From Macropodus opercularis (lineage: Eukaryota > Chordata > Actinopteri > Anabantiformes > Osphronemidae), in assembly GCA_030770545.1 (NCBI GenBank), contig CM061091.1:2486501-2550500 (forward strand): a DNA stretch of 64,000 bases, written 5' to 3'. Positions within the stretch are counted from its first letter, which is position 1; every line of letters begins with the position of its first letter. Positions 11,656 through 21,022 of this stretch are shown in pieces. The translations under genes were made by a program, and so were the position numbers. The notes under the pieces were generated by a model. That model had not been told where the DNA came from, ran no database searches, and saw only the letters and a program-made list of their open reading frames with translations.

Positions 11656-12509
11656 GTAGATAAATGTACTCAGACAAATGGTGGGTTATGGGAGACCAAC
11701 TTGGTGACCACATTTATGCACATCACACAGAGATGCAGTATGATACAGGAAGCTAAGCACCGTGCTCTCATGAGGTCTGAAATAAGCAATAGAAAATGCC
11801 TCCCTCAGGTAATACTCATTCAGATTCCCTACGATAGCAGATAATGAATGGACACTTGGCTTTAGAGTGCTGTATAATAAATATAAATGTTCAAAAGATA
11901 CACGTACAGACACAATGTCTCTCGTAAGATGTTCAGTTGACTTTGTTGTGTCCCTGCTTCTTATAAGTGTAGAATAGCGTGATGTTGTAGTCATCGCATG
12001 CCCTTATTCTCCAGAAGTCACACGTGAAAATATGCCAACGAGTGAAACTTCTCATGCCGCTTCCAAACACAGTTTCTCTTCAAAAGGTGTGACGTACATC
12101 CAGTGGTTGCGAATTCATTATGTACTTTCAGAGGAACCATAGCTCAGATTCTGAAGATTTAGCTATTCCATGAGAGTGCAAATGTTTTTGTTCATTCATT
12201 TCTAATAGTATTTAAATGAAATGTGAGATTTTTTTCAGTTGCAGTGCAGCTCCTGGCAGATGGATCATTATCAGTGCTAATAATTTTAAAACATTCTCAC
12301 AAATTAAATATATAACCTATCATGCAATGCTTTGTAATTGTTAATATAAAAGTGACTGTATAGATTATATGAGCAACCATATGTTAATGGTTGCTCCAAA
12401 ATTACATTGCAGACCAGAGTCTGTATGACGTAGGCAACAGGGAATCCGTAACTATAGGAGCGATCTCAGGCAGTAAGTTTAATATTATATGCAGTATAAT
12501 ATTTCCATT

Positions 12510-12790
12510 ACTTTGAAGTGATCTCAGTGCTGCATTGCAGTCTGATTTAATGAAGCAACCATTTGTGGGGGAAACAGCTAAATGGGAATCCCAGAAAGAA
12601 GCCCTGTATCTCTGGTACAATTACTGCCACTATATAGGTCTAATATCAAACTCCACAGAGATAAAATATACATCACTATCAGATTGTTTGCATGTCATTA
12701 ATCCCCAAAGCAATAACACAAGCCTCACAGTGCAATTCTCTTATCGGATCGAACATGATGTCAGGGTGGATTTGTACTTTCATCTTGTCG
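12510..12790. promoter_or_regulatory. Candidate enhancer with POU/homeodomain composite site
   Basis: Mixed-composition DNA holding the composite TTTGCATGTCATTAATCC at 12,687-12,704, which places an octamer-like TTTGCAT beside an ATTAATCC homeodomain core. GATTTAATGA near 12,542 and CAATAACAC downstream add to the pattern. POU plus K50 homeodomain pairs are typical of neural enhancers. The role here is inferred. Confidence 0.27.
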
Positions 12791-13539
12791 ATTCAGTCTG
12801 TGAGTCAGTTACTCACGTTCTTCATCCCTCTCTGCTCATCGTCTTTTATCCGACGTGTCTGTCCTCTTTCTGTCGTTCTGTTTTCTGGGTGATTCCAAGC
12901 GTTTGCGGCGCCGCCTGATCAGCTGACCTGCTGACACGCTTTCATCCTGTCGTTATTTTTTCCCCTGTTCTCCCCCCTGCTTGACTATCAGGGTTGTCCA
13001 GACAAGCGCATGAAAACGTGGCCAAGCACTTTTACAACGTGTCCATACCAATAATCAACTCACTCAGGGAGAAAATATAATGAATGCAATGTCTGGTCTA
13101 CAGCTCATTGGTTTCCTGAGATCTCATTACCTTTAATGCAACATCAATCTAAAAATCTTTTCTTTTGGAATATAATACCATAAATATTTCTGGAAATTTA
13201 GAAATTTGCTCCATGCAAAGTTTCTCTTCAATGAAACGTCTGCTTAATAAATGAAGAACGTACCTTTGTTCCAAACACATTATCTACAGTTAATATTGTT
13301 ACTGCCCTACTGCTAATTTATATGATGATAACATTGTTTTACACCAAAGTAATTAAGTGAAGAATTCGTCTGGATTCTCTGACACCAGTGTTCATCAGAA
13401 TGTCACCGAAATCTAGTAAATCAGTTATATTGACATTCATTGTTTGTCTATTAAATAGTCAACTCCTCTGACTCTAGTATATATTATAATATGTATTTTA
13501 GCCGGGTTTTGCACATCGGACTTCTTGGATAGAGAAACT

Positions 13540-13640
13540 TACCACAGCAATAAATAGAGTAGACAGGGAATTAATTGCAGCTGTAGGTGTTCAGGTCATC
13601 ACCTGAAACAGACAGGAGCCACTTAAACAGAGCATCTAAG
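13540..13640. promoter_or_regulatory. Candidate regulatory patch with bipartite E-box palindrome
   Basis: GGAATTAATTGCAGCTG around 13,567 is followed by TTCAGGT-CATC-ACCTGAA at 13,590-13,607, an inverted repeat with 7 bp arms. It presents two CAGGT/ACCTG boxes head to head, the kind of paired site used by ZEB-type factors. Interpretation is inferred. Confidence 0.22.
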
Positions 13641-14439
13641 GACTGGGTACAATCCAGAGTTGTCCTCCTTTGAACTTCAGTTAATCAATTACTGTGATTT
13701 AATACGCAGCCACTCCACATGGAGGCCAGCGTGGCTCAGCGTCCTCCTAATTTATACTGCATCGACCGTTTCGCACACACCCAGAGACAGAGGTAGACAG
13801 AGAGGAAGCAGCGGCAGGCAGGCCGTGTTGAATGGTTGCGGGTAAAACTGCGTCTCAGGGGAAGACGAAGCATTTGTTTTATTTTTTGCAGTTTAACATT
13901 GCTATGGGATGGAAAGAAAGAAGACAGTAGGCAAGAGCGGCGTAGAGGAACTGAGTAAGAGAGTCCTCTCCTGTGAGCCTTCTCCTAGCCTTTGGCATAG
14001 AAAGTGAGCCTGCATATTACTCAGTCTATCACAACACAGCAGGAGAATAGGAGGAGAATTAATACACTTGGCTGCGGTGCCAGTGTGCTCTCCCTGCTCA
14101 GCTTTCTTCTCCACACTCCTGCTCTGTCTTTCGCTTCAGCTGCACTGAACTAGAGCTTTACGTTCTAATAAAATTAACTCGCGGTGTGCGTTGGTTTACA
14201 TGTTTCCTCTCCGGCAGCAACCAAAAGAGAGAAACCAACGTAAAACAAAAAGAAGGAAGCGAGGGAAGCCGCTTCGTTTCTGAGCACGGCTCAGGCGTCA
14301 GGGTGCTGCTCAGACCCAGAGGCAAATATTTTTGTCTGAGTGCATTTCTACCACCTAAACAGCATCTTGCCTCGCACCCTCCACAACCACCTTTCTGCCC
14401 CCCCATAAATCTGAATGGCATTAACATTTAGAAAAACCC

Positions 14440-15190
14440 AACCCTGCCTGTCAGTGAATGGGCCTCTCAGAGACGAGACTCCATTTTATTTATCCATATG
14501 GTGGGAATTGAAGACAGGCACTGCCACAGACAGGCATAAATCTGTACCTTGGCCAGCAGGTTAAGTGACTGTCACCTGCTTATATATCCTTCCTCCTGAA
14601 AGAGCGCTCACTTCTATTTCCCACTGCCATTATATAAGTTTCATTTCTGCATTATTTTGATTGAAAAATCATTTTATTCTTTTATAGAAGGTCATAAAAT
14701 CTATAGCTTTTTTTAACATTCTGTATAACATTTGCATTTGCGACTGTAAATGTGATCGCTGTGACTTGAGCTGAATAAAACATTCGTGGCAAAAGCCATT
14801 TCTTCTGTGACATTTGGTCCGCTATCTATCATCAGTTTCCTATATGCAGCCGGGAGAACAAACGCTGGTCAAATGTTTAAATGTGGCCTCTCCACATAAA
14901 ATTTCAACCCTGCTTTCACATTAACACCCGCCAGCTAGTAGATCGAAACGCTTTTTGTGCAGATAAGAGAAAAGTCAAATGGAAATGACTCACAGGGCTG
15001 TTTGTGGCAGTAGGGAGATGCTGATGGGCCTGGGAAATTGAAGCATGTCAGTAAAATTAGAAAACGCCAGCTCTGCCTCAACTGGCAGACATGTAAATGT
15101 GGCAGAGCCCCTCAGATCAGTCCATTATGGCCCATTCCACACAGCCTTTCCTCATCAAAAATCCCATCAGCGTATTAAAAGGTATAGCCT
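14440..15190. promoter_or_regulatory. Two enhancer-like patches separated by AT-rich DNA
   Basis: 14,440-14,580 and 14,960-15,190 are even-composition, repeat-free patches. The first has TTTATTTATCCATATGG near 14,486; the second has GGAAATGACTCA near 14,981 and TCCATTATGG near 15,121. The DNA between them is AT-rich and plain. Only texture and motifs support the call. Confidence 0.2.
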
Positions 15191-15625
15191 TGGCTCCGAC
15201 AAATTAACTTTTTCATTTTTTTCTTTAACTGATTTGAATCACTGTTGAGCTCAATGATGGAAATTCAGTTTTCATTCATTATTGTACCAGAGTATATCGC
15301 TATAGTGGAAGTCATTTATAGATCCTAAATAAATAAATCATATTGCACAATACACTGCGCATTACAAATTTAATTTGAAACAAATTTAAAACAGAAAATT
15401 ATTTTATCATGCAGCATTTGTTGTGTTATTCTGCAAACACAATTTTCCGTGTTTCTTTTCATGCCTTCTTCTTTTTAACACTTTGTATTCTGTATACAAA
15501 CCTATGGTCCAAATGGCCATAGTAGTATCACTGTTAAAGCTGGGAAGCACAGTATTGTTATTTGAAAATAGATTTTAAAAATGTAAAATGAGCAGAACAT
15601 ACATAAATTGTGCACAGTTTTTATC

Positions 15626-15793
15626 TTATGGCAACCAGTCGTTCCTGATGTAGAGTCCCATCCCAACTAATGAATAAACAAGGAACAGCTTAAGAATGTG
15701 TAATGGCAGCCGCTCAGTGTCTTCCTCTATCAGGGCAGCCTCAAACCCAACTTCATGCAGAAGACATGTACTCAAGGAAAGTTTGTCCATCAT
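15626..15793 (-). other. Small open frame, 55 aa, possible single-pass membrane microprotein
   Basis: On the - strand an ATGATG at 15,788-15,793 opens a 55-codon frame ending in TAA at 15,626-15,628. The frame directly upstream has an in-frame stop, so if coding it is a complete small protein rather than an exon end. The second ATG has A at -3 and G at +4. The N-terminal half carries an acidic stretch (LIEEDTERLP). The C-terminal third is a likely membrane span (LHILKLFLVYSLVGMGLYI) followed by RNDWLP. The frame is richer in GC than its AT-rich surroundings. I recognise no family, and frames of this length are common by chance. Confidence 0.17.
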
Positions 15794-18180
15794 TCAAACT
15801 TTTATTTGTGTGTCAAGAGTCTAACCAGTAGTTAAGTGGATTTCTGCCATGAACTGTCTGAATAGTTCTGGAAATCAGTCCAATAAAGTAGGACAGGCCA
15901 CAGACTGACATTACAGAACTGTGCTCGCTTTGATATTACTAAAAGCTGTACTCACCCAGAAACCCCTTTTCACTTACCCTCCTCAGTGATTCCTACAGGA
16001 CAAACAGTACAGAAATAATAAAAACTACACAACTTGTGGGACAGAAGGACAACAATTAAATCACAATAAAATATAAGCCCGCTAAAAAAGTATGTTGATG
16101 ACACACTGCTCACATTGGTTTATCAACTTCATCCTCCAAACTGAACATCTTAAGATGTTCTTGAGCTCTTTGCTGGTTCAATGCAAACACAGGTAGACAA
16201 CGGGACTAGAATCTCAGATGTGAAACCGGCCGTGAAATGACAGGAACCATGGACAAGAGAGACATCAAACACTGACTGGAAGAACACAAAGAACTACAGT
16301 CTTTGTTTCTGGTGGATGCAATTATCTCTTTGTAATGTAAAGTGGAATAAACATGACTAAACTGCACTGAACAGTCAATAATAACACTATACGGTGAGAG
16401 GTAATGTTTGGAAGTAGATGGAGATTGACACCACAGATGGAACAAGACAAAGCGTCCATAGCTGAGAAGCTGTAATGATCTTTGATAACTGTTGTTTAAC
16501 AAACAATTCAAAGTAATAGGTACATTTGACCCAATGATAAAATGTTGGGGATCACAATAGTCGACAAAGGTCTCCCACATCTTCACCAACCTGCATGTTA
16601 ATCCCTTCACTAGAAACATCAGTTGCAAATGTCAAACACAGTAAGTACAATCCTCTGCAAAACATAAAACAACAAACAAACAAAACACATCTGTACCAAA
16701 ACGTTCTGCATTGCAACATGTTTCAATATCTGGATAAAGCACTCCTTTGTGCACTTTTCTGGTCTGGAGTACTCATTAATGTGTTGCTACATATTAATCA
16801 GGAAAGGGTTAAAACAAATCTGAGTTTAAAATTCTACCCAGAGGAAGATTATTCACAAGTGGAAACCGTTCAAGGAAACCGTTCGACTACCTTTCCAGTA
16901 GTGGACGTCCCAGTACATTCAGTCCAAGGTTAGACAGCAACTTTAGGGGCGGAGGGCAACACAGCATTTGAGTATAGAAACAGCTTTTACCCTGTGTTGA
17001 GTTTGGGAGCGGAAAGGTGATGATATGGGCCAATGAGTTGAGCATGAACTCACTATATCTGGATATTCTAGAGGTAAATGTGATCTTAAATCTGTCTTAG
17101 TGCTGGCTACGAGTTGGGTCATGCAACAGGACACTGACACAAAGTACAAGAGAATGGTTAAAAAAATAAAAGAATGAAAGGAGAACATCGCATTCTTCAG
17201 TTAGTTAAATATTTTAGTATGACCTCTCTAAAACGTCAACATTAGATAGAAGCTAAGGCAGTTATCTGCAAGTTGAAAACAACAACTACAAAGTTCTTCA
17301 TTCATTCATTTCTTAAGTTAGCTGCAGTGTTGCAGGATTTTTTGTCACTGAAGAGCATGGTAAATAAACTGAAATAAAGATCTCCAATGTGAAATAGAGC
17401 AAATGTGGTGTATATGAAAACTTGTGAGACAAACTAAAGATCGATATGCTCCCATGCTTTATGCAGGACTGTATACAAGTTAAACCCTACGACGAGGATG
17501 GTGCGAGAATATTTCAAGAGTCAGGATTTAGAAACTGTGTTGCTCCATTTCAGGTTGCGTGAAGGACTCCCACAGGTGCTCATTAGTATTGTTTACTTGT
17601 GAACCCAACGGGGGCCTTGCTGTCTTCTAATCATGGATTTTGCAACACCTTCTATATTCTGGCAACATTTTCCCACACATCTGTTCTTATGAAGATGTAT
17701 TTCTGGTCAACATTTGGACTCAGCGAGACTTTCAGTATGAGAACGTTGGCAGTGTACAGTACACAAAATATTCAGTACTGCAGATATTATGGTATAAAAT
17801 CTATAACCTGAGTGAAACCTATCATAACATGGTCCTGTAGATATTAGAAACAGTCAGTTTAAAACTCTGGGTGGATGGACAAAGCACATACCAATGCATC
17901 CTCTATGTCAGGCCAAACCTTGAGTTCTCCATATCTGCAGTTGTTAGATGTTTGCGTTTTAATTAGTAGTTTAGGTTTTTACTCGTGTTTGTATGAAAAA
18001 GAAAAGACCAGATCGATCAGTTTTAATAAAATGAAATGCACAGTAAATGTAAAATGCCCAAATGGTTATGAATACTTCACGCAACACTGGATTTTCTTGT
18101 AAGCACTAACTTTGTGTCGCTGCTGTGTTTGCAATTGTACTTTTCTCAAAAGCAAGTTATCATTTCCCATAGCAAGTAAA
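15794..18180. other. AT-rich DNA directly upstream of the CpG island
   Basis: No recognised gene. Read on the - strand, a strong acceptor-like tract (ending CCTGTAG) and a strong donor (AGG|GTAAGT) bracket just 15 nt at 15,978-15,992. A perfect 18 bp palindrome lies at 16,143-16,160. The 140-codon - strand frame at 16,206-16,628 has no recognisable features. Confidence 0.5.
16143..16160. repeat. Perfect 18 bp palindrome
   Basis: GAACATCTTAAGATGTTC equals its own reverse complement. No function is assigned. Confidence 0.9.
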
Positions 18181-19435
18181 CGCAGCACCGAGGAAGCGTG
18201 GGACTCCTCCCCCTCCCCCCGTCTTCTGCCTCTCGCGCCTCACCGCGCGTGTGCCCGCAGGTGAGGGGCGCGCGCACGGGAGGTGTCGGGGGGTTGTGCT
18301 CGCTCCTGCTCTCTCTGCTCTCTGACCCCAGTGGCAGCTCCGACTCACTGCACTCCGGCTCCCCCTCCGACACGCCGAGGCTGCTCTCTCTCCCCCTCTC
18401 GTCCCTGTCTGTCAGTGTCTCTCGCCCTCCTCTCCGGCTCTCTCCCCCACGCTCTCTTGTCTGGTTTCTTTCCACAGGAGCAAGCCGAGGTCCCGCCGGG
18501 TCGAAGGTTCTGCCCTACCCGCCCAGACTGCTGCAACCCTCGGACGGCCGCGCACGAACCTGTCCGCCCCCGTTGTGCTGCCGCATGGACCCGCGTCCCC
18601 TCGCCGCCGCCGCCGCGTAGAGGGCGACCCCGACCTACACTCTTTCTCCGGCCAGATTAAAAAAACCGCACAAAAAGCCCACACGACGAAGGTAGAGCAA
18701 CCTTTCAGCTTTGCTTTGAGATCCGAGCGGAGAGGGAGGGCAGCGAGGGGAGGAAGAGTGGAATTCCTGACACAAAGCCGTCGGTTGAAAGGTGGCTTGT
18801 CATTTACGAGGAAGAGCCAGAGGTTAGCGCGCTAGTGCGGTGACACCGGCCACCTTTGCCTTTGTATGATCCCCGCGGCAGAGTTCAGCGTTGCTCGCCT
18901 CTTTTTGTGCACAGTTCTGCAGGCGGCAGCGTTAACGGCGGGCGGCGCAGAGTGCGCACCGCGTACGTGCGTGGTCTCAGAAAGGGTCAGTGTATTCGGC
19001 GTCACCCCCTCCGAGCTTACGGGAGGGCTTTGTAGCTGTGAACTCGGCGACATGGCGAGCGTGGGAGCGGCGTGTGCTCACCGACGGGACGGCCGGTGTG
19101 CGCGTGCATCCCCGTTGCAGAAAAGCAGCTGAGCGCGAAGCTACAGCGTGCATAATAAAAAGCCGCTGCCGGGGCTGCTTTAGCAGGCTAAGCTACGCGG
19201 CTAGTCGCTGCTACTGTAGCCATAAGGCTGAGGCAGACAGGCGAGTTCCAGCAGCCGACACACACGCTGGCCCCTGCACACGGCGGGGGGACTGGAAGCG
19301 TGCACGCAGACCCGTCCCTAGATTTTCGGCCTGCTTTTGCCAGTAAGAGCCCATCTCCCCGCCAGGAGCTGTGGTGCTGCGGGGACTCGGGGCTCGCTCT
19401 GCGGGCACGGGTGGCCGAGGTTAACCGTGTGGCAG
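18181..19435 (+). promoter_or_regulatory. mpped2: CpG-island promoter region of mpped2
   Basis: About 1.25 kb of GC-rich DNA packed with CpG, in sharp contrast with the AT-rich DNA on either side. In methylated vertebrate genomes such segments mark unmethylated promoters. It begins roughly 2.7 kb upstream of the mpped2 start codon, and no other gene start is recognised nearby, so assignment to mpped2 is the simplest reading. It also contains splice-like signals, described separately. GC-rich donor-like sequences occur on both strands (for example around 18,240-18,261), so bidirectional transcription is possible. Confidence 0.6.
18478..18691 (+). other. mpped2: Possible non-coding 5' exon inside the CpG island
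   Basis: A pyrimidine tract of about 100 bp ends in TTTCTTTCCACAG just before 18,478, a very strong acceptor shape. AAG|GTAGAG follows 18,691. Upstream, CCGCAG|GTGAGG at 18,260/18,261 is a strong donor, so a 217 bp intron (18,261-18,477) inside the island is possible. The long CT tract could instead be a promoter element. No start codon in good frame supports coding. Transcript evidence is needed to decide. Confidence 0.28.
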
Positions 19436-19897
19436 GGCAGCTTTTAATTGAAGTGGAATTATTCTTGCAAACTCATTTTTTTTGGGCAGCAAACATTGTT
19501 CGAGTTGAATTAATATCCTTTAGACTTGAAACCATTTAGCGCGCAGTGTTGTGTTTTTATTAGCAGGATTTTAGATTAGCCACCTCTTTATAGGCTGGCA
19601 TAAATCTTTTAGACTCTAATTCTTTGCACACATCACATGAAGTAGCTTCCTGCTGACCCAGAAAGCATAAATCAATGTTGTTGGGGTTTTTTTCAACGGC
19701 ACAGCATTTGTTTTAAACTGGAAACCGTTTGCTTTAAGCCTTGTTTTACTCAACTCTGTATCATAGCGTTTAACCATCTGATGAACTTTGCTGCTGCTGA
19801 TTTGCTTCCAAGCCAGATGACAGACTTGTTATATTGAGGGACTTTTTTTTCCCTTCTCTTCTTCTTCCTGTGCTTGTGGCTGCATCAGTAGGTCTGG

Positions 19898-19905
19898 TAT
19901 ATAAA
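19898..19905 (+). promoter_or_regulatory. mpped2: TATA box of a candidate mpped2 promoter
   Basis: TATATAAA, with a perfect initiator match CCACTTT whose A is at 19,928, exactly 30 nt downstream of the first T. TATA-to-start spacing in vertebrates is about 28-34 nt. Confidence 0.5.
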
Positions 19906-19927
19906 GCCTGTCAAACCCACAGTGGCC

Positions 19928-19997
19928 ACTTTACTATCAGTCAGGGAGGTCAGGCAGGAAGGAAGCTTAGGGTGCAAGGGGACACGCAGCGAAGCCG
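19928..19997 (+). other. mpped2: Predicted non-coding first exon (70 nt)
   Basis: It runs from the initiator A at 19,928 to a strong donor CCG|GTGAGT after 19,997. There is no ATG-started frame of note. It would splice to the 5' UTR at about 20,753 through a 755 bp intron. The TATA box, initiator and donor all fit, but transcription is inferred. It may be an alternative to a first exon inside the CpG island. Confidence 0.42.
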
Positions 19998-20752
19998 GTG
20001 AGTGAGCTCTGAATGGGCTAATGCTGACAGCATTTAACCTTCTTTTACTTCCAGAATTTAAAGGCTAGCTAGTTTTTATGTAATTATTCTTTATTATATG
20101 CTTATGTAAATTACCAGAGCAGCTCAGTTGTCACATTATTTGTTATTGGTTCGTTTTAGATTGTGAAGTGAAACAGGCGGTGTTTTAGTGTTGTTTTGGG
20201 CTGCTCGCATGGAAGCAGACCTGTTTTATGCATGCGTTGTGAAGGATTTCAGCAGTAGCGATTTACACTGTCTGTTTCGTGAAGGTGATGTCCTAGAGAC
20301 CATTCCTGCTTCCATAAAGGTTGGGTTATATCACTTTCCATTAAAAACCAGGGGCTATTGAGTCGCAAATGAAAGCACACGAGAGAAGCTATGTGCATAC
20401 TTTTACTGTATTTATTGTTTTAATGAAAAGTCACATTGTTTAAGAAGGTGCAATGCATCTAATAATGTTTAAGTTTCCTCACTGCATTTTTCTAATTAAG
20501 ATTTTATGAGGAATGGTTCAGTGAGCTGCTGCAGGATTTTATTTCTTCCAAAGTCAAACAGTTTGTGCTCTCTGAAGCCAGAAGTAATTACAGAACATAC
20601 AGCAGAACATGAAACTATTTCCACTATTATATTATGCGTGCAAGGTCTGAAGCAATTTCAGTCCACCTTGCGTGTATTTTCTTTCAACGTCTAATATATA
20701 AAATGTTTTTTGTTTGGATTTTTAGCTCGTGTGTGTCGTCCTGTTGGTGCAG

Positions 20753-20909
20753 ATTGCAGCGTGTCGTGGGCCGGGTCGCTGCTTCTCCTGCCGCCGCCGC
20801 CGCTGGGAGACTTCCTGGGCTTCTTGAGCGGCTCTGAAGGATGACTGCTGCACGGCTCGCCACTCAATCCCGGTGAACGAACGGTGTCTCATGTCCAAAC
20901 GGTGGAAGG
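20753..20909 (+). other. mpped2: mpped2 5' UTR portion of the first coding exon, with upstream AUGs
   Basis: The acceptor is probably TTGGTGCAG just before 20,753; TTTTTAG ending at 20,725 is an alternative. The leader is GC-rich with a run of GCC triplets near 20,791. It contains a complete 11-codon upstream frame (20,841-20,876) whose ATG has A at -3. A second ATG at 20,891 in weak context opens a different frame overlapping the main start. These suggest translational control. Confidence 0.55.
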
Positions 20910-21022
20910 ATGGCTCATGGCAAAGTGACCATCACGGTGGACGAGTACAGCTCCAACCCCACACAGGCCTTCACGCACTACAACATCAATCAGAGCCGCT
21001 TCCAGCCGCCACATGTCCACAT
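20910..21022 (+). CDS. mpped2: mpped2 coding exon 1 (residues 1-38)
   Basis: MPPED2 is a class III metallophosphodiesterase of the calcineurin-like superfamily. Its MPPED1 relative hydrolyses cyclic nucleotides, while MPPED2 itself is weak and binds nucleoside monophosphates. It is abundant in fetal brain. This exon begins MAHGKVTITVDEYSSNPTQA and ends in PPHVHM, with the last Met codon split AT|G by a GT donor (ATGTAAGTG context). The start ATG has A at -3 and G at +4. Compared with my recollection of mammalian MPPED2 (294 residues), five residues (IPSQG) are absent after MAHG, giving 289 in total. The segment precedes the catalytic fold and is nearly invariant in the family. Intron 1 follows (12,324 bp, phase 2). 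Confidence 0.95.

Larger units (their letters stand above)
8365..15625. other. 5' flanking intergenic DNA, middle part
   Basis: No recognised gene. It contains a CT microsatellite (9,814-9,838), a CA-rich stretch (11,627-11,655) and enhancer-like patches that are listed separately. The open frames here lack splice support and family resemblance. Confidence 0.55.

Noticed and set aside
16206..16628. 140-codon - strand open frame
   Set aside because: No recognisable domain or transposase/reverse transcriptase motif; AT-rich composition without coding bias.
18146..18475. 109-codon - strand frame in the CpG island
   Set aside because: Arg/Glu/Ser-rich low-complexity product of the reverse of a CT-rich tract.
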